In this document: one piece after another, positions 34,114 through 44,279 of the stretch
How positions within the stretch are numbered: position 1 is the first letter of the stretch
Layout of the letters: each line of letters starts with the position of its first letter
Assembly: GCF_033115175.1 (NCBI RefSeq)
Contig: NC_084837.1
Location: 22,134,266 to 22,198,265, forward strand
Reading direction: 5' to 3'
DNA from: Lepus europaeus
Lineage: Eukaryota > Chordata > Mammalia > Lagomorpha > Leporidae
DNA: 64,000 nucleotides
Program-made: the position numbers and the translations under genes
The notes under the pieces: generated by a model
Databases searched by the model: none
The model's input: the letters and a program-made list of their open reading frames with translations, nothing else
Told to the model about the DNA's origin: nothing

Positions 34114-34475
34114 GGTGCTGGCACTGTGGCATAGCTGATAAAGCCGCCGCCTGCAGTGCTGGCATCCCATATAGGCGCTGGTTCTGGTCCCGGCTGCTGT
34201 ATTTCCTATCCAGCTCTCTGCCATGGCCTGGGAAAGCAGTGGAGGATGGTCCAAGTCCTTGGGCCCCTGCACCCACTTGGGAGACCCGGAAGAAGCCTCT
34301 GGCTTCTGGCTTTGGATCGGCGTTGTTCCAGACGCAGCAGCCATCTGGGGGGTGAACCGACAGAAGGAAGACCTTTCTCTCTCTCTCTCTCTCTCTCGCT
34401 CTCGCTCTCTCTCTGCCTCTTCTCTCTGTGTGTAACTCTGATTTTCAAATAAAAAAAAAAATCTTAAAAAAAAAC
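34114..34475 (+). mobile_element. CSINE, first of a cluster, with TSD
   Basis: The duplication CTAAAATCTTT lies at 34103-34113 and 34476-34486. The CT tract includes CGCTCTCGCTCT. Confidence 0.95.
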
Positions 34476-34486
34476 CTAAAATCTTT

Positions 34487-34760
34487 AGGGGCCGGCACTG
34501 TGGCATAATAGGTAAAGCTGCCACTTGCAATGCTGGCATCCCATATGGGTGCCGGTTCAAGTCCCAGCTGCTCTACTTCCAATCCAAGCTCTCTGCTAAT
34601 GGCCTGCAAAAGCAGTGGGAGGTGGCCCAAGTGGTTGGGCCGCTGCACCCACGTGGGAGACCTAGAAAAGGCTCCTGGCTCCTGGCTTCGGATCAGTGCA
34701 GCTCCAGCTTTGCGGCCATTTGAGTAGTGAACTAGCGGATGGAAGATTTCTTTCTCTCTG

Positions 34761-34793
<33 letters not shown>

Positions 34794-34868
34794 GCCTCTG
34801 CCTCTTTCCCTGCTTCTCTGTAACTCTGCCTTTCAAATAAATAAATAAATCTTTTTTAAAAAATTTTT
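34487..34868 (+). mobile_element. CSINE, second of the cluster
   Basis: Begins (AGGGGCCGGCACTGTGG) directly after the right TSD of the previous copy and ends in AAATAAATAAATAAATC with mixed T/A runs. Confidence 0.94.
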
Positions 34869-34879
34869 TAAAAATAAAA

Positions 34880-35210
34880 AAAAAATTAAGCTTATCTTTA
34901 TTTGAAATGGGGAGAGAGAGAGAAAGCGAGAGAGCGAGAGAGAGAGAGAGAAAGCGAGAGAGTGCGCGCATTCCTATATAGTTCATTCCCCCTAGTGCCC
35001 ATAACAGTCAGGGCTGGGCCAGGAGCCAGGAATCCATCTTAGTCTCTCACAGGGATGACTGGTACTTGAGACATCATCTGTGGCCTCCTAGGGTGTACAT
35101 TAGCAGAAAGCTGAATCAGGAGCAGGGTGAGACTTGAACTCATACACTCTGATACAGGATTCAGGAAGCCCAAGAAGTAGCTGAACTGCTGTACCAAACA
35201 TCTGCCCCCA
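34880..35210 (-). mobile_element. CSINE, tail-to-tail with the previous one
   Basis: The reversed tail TTATCTTTATTTGAAATGG and a purine tract with AGCGAGAG units identify it. Diverged, no TSD seen. Confidence 0.82.
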
Positions 35211-35289
35211 AATGTGGCTTTTATGAATATATGGTCTGGTACATTGATTCAATGTCAGTATCTAGCAGCATACTAATATTTCTGTCGAG

Positions 35290-35534
35290 GTGGTGAGTGT
35301 TGTGGTATAGTGTGTTAAGCCGCCACTTAGGACCCACATTGCCGTGCTGGTTTGTGTCCCAGCTGCTGCACTTCCCGTCCAGATACTTGCTAGTGTGCCT
35401 AGAACACAGGAGATGATGACTGAGGTACATGATTCTCTGCCAGCCACATGGAAGACCTGATTAGAGTCCCTGTCTCGTTGCTCTTGGCTTCAGCCCAGCC
35501 CCAGATGTTGAGGATATTTGGGAAGTAAATCAAC
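35290..35534 (+). mobile_element. CSINE lacking its 3' end
   Basis: The head (GTGGTGAGTGTTGTGG) and body are present up to GGGAAGTAAATCAACATC. The CT stretch and A-tail are missing, and old L1 ORF2 sequence begins immediately. This suggests a deletion joined the SINE body to the L1. Confidence 0.75.
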
Positions 35535-36035
35535 ATCAAAGGTATAATCCATGAAAAAAATTGACAAGCTGGACTTCATTAAAATTAAAAACTTCTTTTT
35601 TGGGAAAAACATTGTCAAGCGATTGAGAAAACAAGCTATAAATGGAGGGAATATATTTACAAAAGACACATGTGTTGAATGACTGTTATCCAGAATACAC
35701 AAAGAATTCTTAAAATTCAACATTGAGAACACAGCCTGACTTAAAAATGGGTGAAAGACCTGCATGGCAACTTCACCCAAGAAAATTAAAGATGGCACAT
35801 CTTATGTCGTTAGGGAATTGCAAATTAAAACAGCAAGGAGATACCACTACGTATCTCCCAGGATGTCCCAAATCCCAAACACTGACTGCACAAAATGCTG
35901 CCTAGAATGTGGAGTTACTGAAACCCCCAACCCCTTCACTGCTGGAGGAAATGCAAAATGGTATAGCCAGGTTGGCAGTTTCTTAGAAAACTAAACACTT
36001 TTTTAAAAAGATTTATTTATTTGTTTGAAAGGCAG

Positions 36036-36073
<38 letters not shown>

Positions 36074-36770
36074 GTTTTCCATCTGCTGGTTCACTCCGCG
36101 AGTGGCTACAACAGCTGGAGCTGGACTGATCCAAAGCCAGGACTGGGTCTCCCACACGGGTACAGGGGCCCATGCACTTGAGCCATCTTCTACTGCTTTC
36201 CAAGGCCATAGCAGAGAGCTGGATCGTGAAAGGAACAGGAACAGTCAGTACTCCAACCAGTGCCCATATGGGATGGAGGCACTGCAGCTGATGGCTTTAC
36301 CTGCTATGCCACAGCAACAGTCCCTAAACATACTCTTGCCATATGATTTAGCAATTGATAAATTGCTGGTTGGTATACCTACATCCCAAATCTAGGGCAA
36401 TTGATAAAATTTCATTTTTATAGCATTTGGTGAGTTGCCATTTATCCATCTACATTGAAAACTGATGCCCAGACAAGACCTGCATACAAATATTCCTAAC
36501 AGCTCAATTCATAATTGCTAAAACTTGAAAGCTGCAAAGATTTCCTTCCATGGGTGAATGGAGAAGCAAACTACGGTTCATCCAGACAATGCAGTATTAC
36601 TGAGCACCAAGAAGAAATGAGCTGTCAAGCCATGAAAAGACATGGAGGAAACTTAAATGCACAGTATTAAGTGAAAGTAGCCAATATGGAAAAGCAGTAA
36701 ACTGTCTAATGCCAACTACCTGACCTTCCAGACAGGGCGTAATTCTCTGTGTTAATAAATTAAAGAGGAA
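35535..36770 (+). mobile_element. Ancient L1, ORF2 C-terminal part
   Basis: Ordered L1 blocks: AAGCTGGACTTCATTAAAAT, TCCAGAATACACAAAGAATT, TTAGGGAATTGCAAATTAAA, GATACCACTACG, then AATGGAGAAGCAAACTACGG and AAGCCATGAAAAGACATGG. A CSINE (36003-36323) splits it. Relative to the RT part ending at 31230, a few hundred bp of L1 are missing. Confidence 0.88.
36003..36323 (-). mobile_element. CSINE
   Basis: Flanking CTAAACACTT (35991-36000) and CTAAACATACTCTT (from 36324) mark an imperfect TSD; L1 reads on across it. The (GA)n tract spans about 36041-36068. Confidence 0.94.
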
Positions 36771-36898
36771 AATCTTTTGGTCTTACCAGTACAGTCTAAA
36801 AAAAAACTATAGGATAAAATTCAATATTCGTGATGAAAGAAATTTTAAGCCCAGAATGGAAGGAAATATCTTTGAAACTTCCATTCAGGAACTGACAG

Positions 36899-37142
36899 TG
36901 GTGGGCGTTGTGGTGCAGTGGGCTAAGCCACAGCTTGGGACGCCTGCATCCATAGCAGAGTGACGATTCTAGTCCCAGCTACTCCGTTTCTGACCCAGCG
37001 TCCTACTAATGTGCTTGGGAAGGCAGCAGATGATGGTCCAAGCACTGGGGTTCCTGCTGCTTACATGGGAGACCTGGATGGAGTTCCTGGCTCATGGCTC
37101 TGGCCTGCTCCAGACCTGTCACTCTGCCTTTCAAATAAGTAA
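36899..37142 (+). mobile_element. CSINE with short CT region
   Basis: Head GGGCGTTGTGGTGCAGTGGG. It passes almost directly from the body to CTGCCTTTCAAATAAGTAAG, without the usual CT run. A 5S rRNA fragment occupies the tail. Confidence 0.88.
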
Positions 37143-37232
37143 GTCTCCCATCCAAGTACTAACCTGGCCCGACCCTGCTTAGTTTCTGAGATTGGATACG
37201 ACTGGGCACGTTCAGAGTGGCATGGCTGTAGA
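37143..37232 (-). pseudogene. Truncated 5S rRNA pseudogene in a SINE tail
   Basis: The reverse complement matches about nt 2-91 of vertebrate 5S rRNA with roughly 13 substitutions. It includes a near-intact A-box region (ACTAAGCAGGGTCGGGCC) and the TTAGTACTTGGATGGGAGAC block; the last 30 nt, including the rest of box C, are missing. AAGTC occurs at both junctions (37141-37145, 37232-37236). It cannot give a functional 5S rRNA. Identity was judged by eye. Confidence 0.9.
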
Positions 37233-37529
37233 AGTCAATAAATACACCTTAAAAAGTAAACAAAACAAGAAACAACTAGGAGTAAGCCTCATGCTTCATG
37301 TTGAAATATTACCACAACAGGAACAAAACATGGCTAGCACCATCAACACAAGGCTTTGGACAACGTAAAAACAAGAAACTGGAATAAAAGGCAAATATAC
37401 AGGGAAAGTAATGACAAAACTGACATTATTAGTTTAGAAGAAATGATCATCTAATTCGAAAATGTAAGAAAATAGTGTGAGTTTAGTGATACCCCTGGAC
37501 AACTTTTGTGCTCATAAAAACAAATTAAT

Positions 37530-37845
37530 GTGGAGTGGGTATTGTGGCTCAGGTCACTAAAACCTCTAGGAACACCGACGTCCCACAGTGGAGTGCATGG
37601 AATTGAGTTCTGACTTCACTTGCCATCAGCTTCCTGCTGACACACACCCTGTGAGCTGGCAGGTGATGGCTCAAGTACTTGGGTCCCTGCCACCTTCATG
37701 GGAGACCTGGGTGGAATTCCTGGCTCCCAGCCCCAGCTGCTGCGGGTATTTGGGCAGTACACAAGCATATAGGAGATTTCTTTCTATTTCACCTTTTGTG
37801 TTGCTGTGCCTTTCAAATAAAAATAAATTTAAACAAATTAAGGTA
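37530..37845 (+). mobile_element. CSINE, old copy
   Basis: Head GTGGAGTGGGTATTGTGGC. The tail TTTCAAATAAAAATAAAT is recognisable despite a degraded CT tract. Confidence 0.85.
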
Positions 37846-39270
37846 TTTAAAAATGAATAATCAGTTTATTAAGGTACCACACTTTAAATTTAATTCTTTC
37901 TAAGCCTTTAAGTTCAAATCTTGTTTTTCTTTTTATATGTATAGTAAAATAAGATTAATCACCATATACTTTAAAACAATCAGTATTTGAGTACCTTGTT
38001 TTATAGACTAAACTCTTTTAAAATCCAGCCCTATTTACAACTTAAATTCTCTCAAAGGGAATAAAATTCACTTACATATTTTCTAAATTAAATTTTCTTC
38101 AAAGCTTTTAAAAAATGACTATCTTAATAATCCAGACCTTTTCATAACTTACACAACTTGTGAATCCAATAAATCCAACCTGTAAGTATAGTGTAGCTCA
38201 TATTATTTAAACATTCCAATACTATTCACAGATTTGGTCGAATTCTCTCACAGGGCAGGCTTTCGGTACAGCAGTGTGTGAGCTGCCTGGGGCCCATCTT
38301 ATATTGGGGTACATGGTTTCAAGCTCCAGACGTGCCCCCTGCTCCAGCTTTCTCCTGTGTGCACTGTGGGAGGTGGCAGGTAATGGCTTGTGTTGTTGGG
38401 TCCCTGTCACCCCTGTGAGGAAGCTTGATGGAGTTCCTGGCTTCCTGGCATGTGGTGAGTGAACTAGCAGATGGGAGCACGCGCACGCGCGCTCTCTCTC
38501 TCTATCACTCTTCCCTTCCTGTCAAATAAATGAAACAAATAAATAAAAATTAAAAATTAAATTCTCTATGCATTTCAAAGTAAAGGCCTAATTCTGAAGT
38601 CAATTGTGTATACACATTTCAAATTGAAATCAAAGGCTAATCTGTCAGTAACCTAATATGTCAATTTATCCTCCAAATTTACCCAAATTAACCTAAATGT
38701 AACAAAAACGTAGTGACAATTTAGGGTTTATTTTCTTGAAATGATATTAAATTCTAAACTTCCCTGAGATTAGAAGCACACTGCTTGGAAAGGGGACAGC
38801 TTTACCACTGCTAGGAAGGTGAGTTTTCCCATCTCAAGTGAACAGAGGTTAAGAAATCTGAACCTGGGACTGTATTTCCAGCATGATTCTCCCCTGGTCA
38901 CTAACACACACCATGGGTTCCTTTCATAGTTGCTATGACAACAGCACTCCAAGTATAAACCATTCAAATGGGGTTCATTTCTCCTGGATTCAGGTTACAA
39001 GTTACCCAATTCTTCCTTCTGATTTAAATCTACTCTGAGGTTGCTGATAACTCTGTCCAACTAATCTCTTTGCTGCTTGATTGAATTCTGCATTCTTTGT
39101 ATATTCTTTCCATCTGGTCGCCTACAAAACCCTTTGGATAGTTAAAAGACATCTGCATATCCCTCACACCTTGGGTTCTGAGATCAAAGTCTCTAAGTCA
39201 CACAAAGAGGAGTCTGCCCCCGGAAGCACAAGAATCAACTCAAGGTGTGTTTCATAAGATGTCTGAAGGC
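37846..39270. other. Unassigned AT-rich insertion within the second L1
   Basis: About 1.1 kb of non-SINE sequence lies where the second L1 is interrupted. It is AT-rich up to 38.75 kb and less so after. I recognise no family and no coding frame above 65 codons. Confidence 0.4.
38255..38559 (+). mobile_element. CSINE, old copy with alternating CG stretch
   Basis: A diverged head starts near GGCAGGCTTTCGG. Before the CT tract it has GCACGCGCACGCGCGC. AATTCTCT at 38241-38248 and 38560-38567 may be the TSD. Confidence 0.8.
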
Positions 39271-39507
39271 AGGATACTTGTAGATGCATCTCTATACCAG
39301 CACCCAAGGCTACAAACACTGTAGAATTCCAGGAATAAAACTAGAAGAATCATGCGAAACCTATATAAAGACTACTTGAGAACTCTGGAACATCAGGAAG
39401 ATCTTAATAGTTGAAGGTGGGATCTGATTAGCGCTGTGTAGCTGTCATTCCCAAATTAATAAACTTCATGAAATTCATGTTTTCATGAAATATGAAACAC
39501 TGTATTT

Positions 39508-39825
39508 GTTTTAGATTTATTTATTCATTTGAAAGGCAGAATTAAAGAGAGGCAGAGGCGAGGCGAGGAGAGGCGAGGCGAGGAGGTCCTCCATCTGCTG
39601 GTTCACTCCCCAGATGGCCGCAACTGCCGGAGCTGGGCCGGAGCTTCCTCTGGGTCTCCCATGCAAGTGCAGGGGCCCAAGGACTTGGGCCATCTTTTGC
39701 TACTTTCCCAGGCCACAGCAGAGCTGGATCAGAAGTGGCGTAGCTGGGACTTGAACCAGTGCCCATATGGGATGCCGGCACTGCAAGCAGTGGCTTTACC
39801 CGCTTCACCACAGCACCGGCCCCAC
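39508..39825 (-). mobile_element. CSINE with TSD and GGCGA tract
   Basis: The duplication ACACTGTATTT lies at 39497-39507 and 39826-39836. The usual GA tract is replaced by GAGGCGAGGCGAGGAGAGGC units at about 39555-39586. Confidence 0.95.
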
Positions 39826-40061
39826 ACACTGTATTTTTAAAAAAGAAGTGAAGCAACTTATCCAATAGCAAAGTATTCTATGTAGCTATGGTAATTAATG
39901 TGCTATTGGTCCTGATAAAAAGAGGTCACTTGAACAGGATAGACACTCTTCATCAGGCTAATAAACGAGTTGCAATTTAGTTTGTGGTAAAAGTGGTGCT
40001 TTTAACCAGAGACAGAGAATGGATTACCAATCAATAATATTGGAAAAATTTGGAAAGCTAA

Positions 40062-40147
40062 ATACAACATTTGTGGAAAATATGTACTATGAAAAAATAA
40101 ACATTTTTAAATCTCATTTTTCCATATACTCTTTGAAGTATCCTCAT
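40062..40147. mobile_element. Mariner-type MITE
   Basis: The left half has CATTTGTGGAAAATATG. The right end CATTTTTCCATATACTCTTTG continues to AAGTATCCTCAT. It is the same plan as the other MITEs, but shorter. Confidence 0.5.
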
Positions 40148-40242
40148 ACAGATATGTACTTTATAGCACAATAAAATTCAAATGAATTAAAAACTTTAAC
40201 TTGTGAAACACAAAATTGCTGTAGTATTAGAAGGAAGGATGG

Positions 40243-40591
40243 AGAGGCTGGTGCTGTGGAGCAGCAGGTTAATGCCCTGGCTTGCAGTGCCAGCATCCCA
40301 TATGGGCGCTGGTTCTAGTCCCGGCTACTCCTCTTCTGATCCACCTCTCTGCTATGGCCTGGGAAAGCAGTGGAAGATGGCCCAGGTCCTTGGGCCCCTG
40401 CAGCCATGTGGGAGACCCAGTGGAAGCTCCTGGCTCCTGTCTCCTGGCTTCAGATCGGCACAGCTCCGGTCGTTGCAGCCATCTGGGGAGTGAAACAGCA
40501 GATGGAAGACCTCTCTCTCTCTCTCTCTCTCTCTGCCTTTCTCTTTAACTCTGTCTTTCAAATAAATAAAATAAATCTTAAAAAAAAAAAA
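40243..40591 (+). mobile_element. CSINE with perfect TSD
   Basis: The duplication AAGGAAGGATGG lies at 40231-40242 and 40592-40603. A local duplication of CTCCTGGCTCCTGTCTC occurs in the body. Confidence 0.96.
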
Positions 40592-41206
40592 AAGGAAGGA
40601 TGGGGAGATACTGTATTGGGGTAAACCTTTCCTAAGGAACACACAAAACCTAAAATGAGGGAGAAAAAGCACTCTTAAAAATATAGATTTCTCCTCAATA
40701 AAAAACATTTTAACAATTAATATAAAACACAAATGATAGATCAGAAAAAATGATCTGTCAAGCATGTAACTCAAAATTTGTAACCACAATAAAAATATAA
40801 AAAAAGGTGAACAATCCAATAGAAAAATGAGCAAAGGATATGAACAGGCCGTTAATAGTAGAGAAGTGTAAATGGTCCACAGACATTAAAAGGTGGTCAT
40901 CCTTGCTCTCTGATGGAAATGCAAAGAGAACACTGAGTTATTTCATTCATTTTTCACATAGGATGTTGGGGAAAATGTATAACTTGATAACATCAAGCAT
41001 TAGTACTGTGTAGGGAAATGAGTGCCTTCAAATACTCTTGATGGGAATATAAATTAATAATGTCTTTCTGATAGTAATTGTGTAAATTGAAAATAGATCT
41101 CCAACCTCAAAATGCCATTTTTAGGAAACTGTTTTGAAGAAATATTTGCACATGTAAACGAAGATGTTGATAAATTTCACTATCACATTGGTAAAATAAA
41201 AATTAT

Positions 41207-41235
41207 ACATATAATATATATATATATATATATAA
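41207..41235. repeat. (AT)n microsatellite
   Basis: An almost perfect AT dinucleotide run inside the old L1. Confidence 0.9.
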
Positions 41236-41372
41236 TTTAAATGTCCATTAGTGGTTGGACAAATAATGAGATACTGTTAATATGGAAGAGTACGTACTTA
41301 CTAAAAATAGAAACATATTTTCTGTCAGATGTGATTGAATAATATGTATTGTGAATCTGGTAGAAGATGCAG

Positions 41373-41960
41373 AGTTGGGCATTTGACTTAGTGGCTGAGA
41401 CATCTATGTCCCATAGTGGATTGCTTGGGTTGATACCTGGCTCTGCTCCTGACTCCAGCTTCCTCTTAATGCAGACCCTAGGAGGCTGTGGTGGTGTGGC
41501 TCAGTGATTGTTTTCCTGCTACTCAAATAGCCAAGAGCTATTTCAGGCATTTGGGGAGGGAGCTAGTGGAAGAGAGCTCCCTCTCCCTCTCCTCCTCCCA
41601 CTCCCTATCCTCCTCCCTCCTTCCCCCTTCCCCCTCCCTCTCCCCCCTCCCTTTCCCTCTCCCTCTCCCTTCCCCCTCCCTCTCCCCCCCTCTCCCTCTC
41701 CCCCTTCCTCTCTCTCTCCCTCTCTCCCCTTCCCCTCCCCCTCCCTCTCCCCTCCCTCTCCCTCTCCCCCTCCCCCTCCTTCTCCCTCTCCCCGTCTCCC
41801 TCTCTCCCTCTCTCCCTCTCTCCCTCTCCCCCTCTCCTTCTCCCCCTATCCCTCTCCCTCTCTCCCTCTCCCTCTCCTTCTCTGCCTTTCCCTCTCCCCC
41901 TCTGCTCCTCTCCCTCCCCCTCCTCCTCCTTCTCCCTCTCCCTCTCGTGGACATTTCTCA
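41373..41960 (+). mobile_element. Old CSINE whose pyrimidine tract has expanded
   Basis: A diverged head and body run to GGCATTTGGGGAGGGAGCTAG, followed by the ~370-bp C/T tract. No recognisable A-tail follows. Confidence 0.75.
41577..41946. repeat. 370-bp polypyrimidine tract, (CCCTCT)-type
   Basis: About 370 bp of C and T with only six purines (A near 41600, 41607 and 41848; G near 41794, 41884 and 41904). It arose from the CT-rich region of the surrounding SINE. Long open frames over it, Ser/Pro/Leu-rich on one strand and Arg/Glu/Gly-rich on the other, reflect composition, not genes. Confidence 0.97.
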
Positions 41961-42687
41961 TTTGGGATTGTTGTGTCTTGGTTTATCATTCATGTATTTT
42001 TCTTTCTTTCATTCTGTAACCACTATGTTTATCAGGTAGGACACAAGGAGTGTTAAAATTCGTTCATCAGGAGGGAAGGAGGAAGAGAGTATCATAGTCT
42101 TAGAATTCTATCCATAAACTATATTAAAAACCCAAGCTCATTCATTCATCAGAGCTCGCTCCACCACACACACAAGCCCCATTACTTCACTGATCGTGTA
42201 AACGGAGCCTCGATTCAGGAATTAATGGTCCAGTCCTATGTGATAGGTTTGAGCGTGTGATGTTCACTGTTCTCTCCTGCCCCGGTGCAGTCTATCTCAG
42301 GCTGCTCTTTCCGAGTGGAGGAGGGATCCCTGTCCTTTTCTTCTCACCTGCCAGGAATTTCTGCTCCTCTCCCCAACCTGCTCAAGTGCCCACCCCTGGG
42401 AAAGAAGGTAAGAGGATTCTGGCCCTTTGCAGACCACATTGCTTCCTCTGTGGGTTGTTCGGAGGCTTCCCGGAAGTTGTTCTTCAAGGCAGCTCGCCTG
42501 GGGTGGGCCAGTCCCTGTTCAGCTGGCCCTGGGCTTCTGTATGCAGCAGTGGCCCTACCTTCTCCTAACCTCTAGCAGCAACTTCCTTAGACAGGGGAGG
42601 GTACCCTTTTTGCTAATCCCAGAATTTCACACAGTCTGGGAACTCTCACAGCACTGATCTCTTCTCCAGAGTGACAGAGGCTTACAA
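41961..42687. other. Repeat-poor stretch with a candidate exon
   Basis: No transposon recognised. It contains the splice-flanked open segment listed at 42291-42407. Confidence 0.5.
42291..42407 (+). other. Candidate internal exon, unrecognised
   Basis: A pyrimidine-rich run ending CCGGTGCAG (42282-42290) precedes it, and AAGAAG then GTAAGA (donor at 42408) follows. At 117 bp (39 codons) it is open in all three frames; the in-phase reading starts SISGCSFRVEEGS. Splice matches are good, but I recognise no product or neighbouring exon. Confidence 0.25.
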
Positions 42688-42811
42688 GGGGACTTCAAAA
42701 AGTTCATGGAAATTTTTAATTAAAAGAGAGGTATGTCATGGTGCAAAAAATTTGAGATTCATGTGTGCAAGGGGTCTACCAAAAGCTGGAATGAAAATAC
42801 ATAGATTTAAT
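42688..42811. mobile_element. Mariner-type MITE, one end seen twice
   Basis: AGGGGACTTCAAAAAGTTCATGG begins it and the GGTGCAAAAAATTTGAGATTC interior block follows. A second end-like sequence, GGGGTCTACCAAAAGCTGG, lies near 42772 in the same direction, so there may be two partial copies in tandem. Confidence 0.55.
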
Positions 42812-43010
42812 TTTTAAAAAATATTTTGTTGATTTGAAAGGAAGAGTTAGGGAGAGACAGAAAGAGAGGTCTTCCATCTGCTGGTTCACTCCCCCAGTGG
42901 CCACATTGGTCGGAGCTGGACCAGGCCTAAGCCAGGAGGGTGGGTACAGAGGCTGACGTATTTGGGCCATCCTGTGTGGCTTTCCCAGATGCATTAGCAG
43001 GGAGCTGAAA
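42812..43010 (-). mobile_element. CSINE lacking its head
   Basis: It runs from AAAATATTTTGTTGATTTG to GCATTAGCAGGGAGCTGAAA, where SINE sequence stops. The tRNA-like head is absent. Confidence 0.85.
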
Positions 43011-43689
43011 ATTCCAAAATAAGGCACAGACCAAGATGTATACAAAGAAGAAATCCAGCCCCTGGATTTGTTTTTAAAGTCTAGTTATAATGAGTAAGGT
43101 AAATAAATTGAGAGTTGATAAATTAGTTCCTGACATTTTCCTCTGTGTACATCTTGCTCTGTGCATTATTTTAGAATTTCCTTTCTATCATATCATGATG
43201 CCTCCGTAGAAATGTCCAAGTTAAGATCCCTCTATTTATTTGCTTGTTTATTGACTTGAAAGCAACTTTTAAATACCTTTTTTGCGTCCAGTATTAATAA
43301 TGGGTGATTCATTTGAGGGCTTTAATTTCTATGAGCAAGGGAGTGAACACAATCAAAAGTGACAGTGGTTTATCTTCAGTCTGCGGTTAGGGACTCAAGT
43401 TCAGAAATGCTTTCTTTCCTTTCCCCCTACTGTTGTTTGCCTTATTTTCTTAGAAAAGAAGCTGTCTTACCCTTGGTTAGCCTTGAGCAAAACATTCACT
43501 CCTGGGCAAAGGAAGAACTGGTATCTTCTTTGTAGTATATCTTGAGTTTGGCAGTCATGAGCAAAGATTATACTAACTCAGCAGCAACACCTGTGGAATG
43601 AAATTTGGGAGTGAGATAAACATGGGTTTAAATTCTGGTTTCACCAGCAGGTACGTTTCTTCATCTTTCTAAATTTTATTAGTGGAGAG
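43011..43689. other. Unassigned sequence
   Basis: No repeat or coding frame recognised. Confidence 0.45.
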
Positions 43690-43862
43690 GTGTGATGGTT
43701 AGTCTTCTGTGTCAACTTGACTGGGCTATATAGTGCCCAGACATTTGGCCAAACATTCTGCTAGGAGTAGCTGAAGGTCTTTTTGGATGCTGTTGACATT
43801 TGAATCTAGGTTGCCCTCCCTGTGTTCGGTAGGCCCCAACCAATCAGTTGATGTGAATAGAA

Positions 43863-43863
<1 letters not shown>

Positions 43864-43903
<40 letters not shown>

Positions 43904-43917
43904 AAAAAAAAAAAAAA
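43864..43917. repeat. Expanded poly(A) inside an LTR
   Basis: A39, C, A14. The LTR reads on normally on both sides (GAATAGAAC before, CTGACC after), so the run grew in place from a short A-tract rather than being a retroposon tail. Confidence 0.85.
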
Positions 43918-44188
43918 CTGACCTTCCCAGAGTAAGAATAAGAGGGACTTCTTTCTACCTGACTGCCTTCAAGGTGGGTCATTGGTTCTTTTTGGTTTTT
44001 GCCTTTGGACTTGAACTGAAACACTGGCTTTTCCCAACTCTTAAGCATCCCAGCCTTCAGACCAGAACTACACCCTGGGCTCTCCTGACTCTCCAGGTTG
44101 CCAAGTCTCCTTGCACATCTTGAAACTTTTAGCCTTCATTATCTCATGAGTCAACTCCTTATAATAAATCTCTTCATGAGTAAATTTA

Positions 44189-44219
44189 CACACACACAAC
44201 ACACACACACACACACATA
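44189..44219. repeat. (CA)n microsatellite
   Basis: A CA run with one break, in the 3' part of the LTR. Confidence 0.9.
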
Positions 44220-44279
44220 CCTGTATATATCTGTGCATCCTCTTGGTTTTTATTTTTCTGAAGACTCCTGGCTAATATA

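Larger units (their letters stand above)
36771..37529 (+). mobile_element. Second ancient L1, RT part
   Basis: AAACTATAGGATAAAATTCAA, then after the SINE/5S insertion GGAATAAAAGGCAAATATAC, ACAAAACTGACATTATTAG and GAAATGATCATCTAATTCG follow L1 RT order. Because RT sequence reappears after a C-terminal part at 36.7 kb, this is a separate L1 copy in the same orientation. Confidence 0.7.
39271..41372 (+). mobile_element. Second ancient L1 (L1ME-like), ORF2 C-terminal part
   Basis: GCAGGATACTTG with CTCTATACCAGCACCC, GGAATAAAACTAGAAG, CAATAGAAAAATGAGCAAAGG, GATGTTGGGGAAAATG, CTTGATGGGAATATAAATT and AAATGTCCATTAGTGG follow L1 order. CSINEs at 39508 and 40243 and a mariner MITE at 40062 interrupt it. 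Confidence 0.75.
43690..44279 (+). mobile_element. ERVL-type solo LTR (MLT2-like)
   Basis: Begins TGTGATGGTTAGTCTTCTGT with GTCAACTTGACTGGG and ends AAGACTCCTGGCTAATATA, the conserved ends of this mammal-wide LTR group. CCAATCAGTTGATGTGAATAG and the polyadenylation-type CTTATAATAAATCTCT lie in the expected order. The exact family is uncertain. It carries an expanded A-run and a CA repeat, and no viral genes. Confidence 0.75.

Noticed and set aside
37143..37232. Functional 5S rRNA gene
   Set aside because: Truncated at about nt 91 and carrying about 13 substitutions; box C is incomplete and no terminator context is present.
41488..42056. Open frames over 100 codons on both strands, Ser/Pro/Leu-rich (plus) and Arg/Glu/Gly-rich (minus)
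   Set aside because: They are translations of the polypyrimidine tract, where stop codons are rare because of composition.
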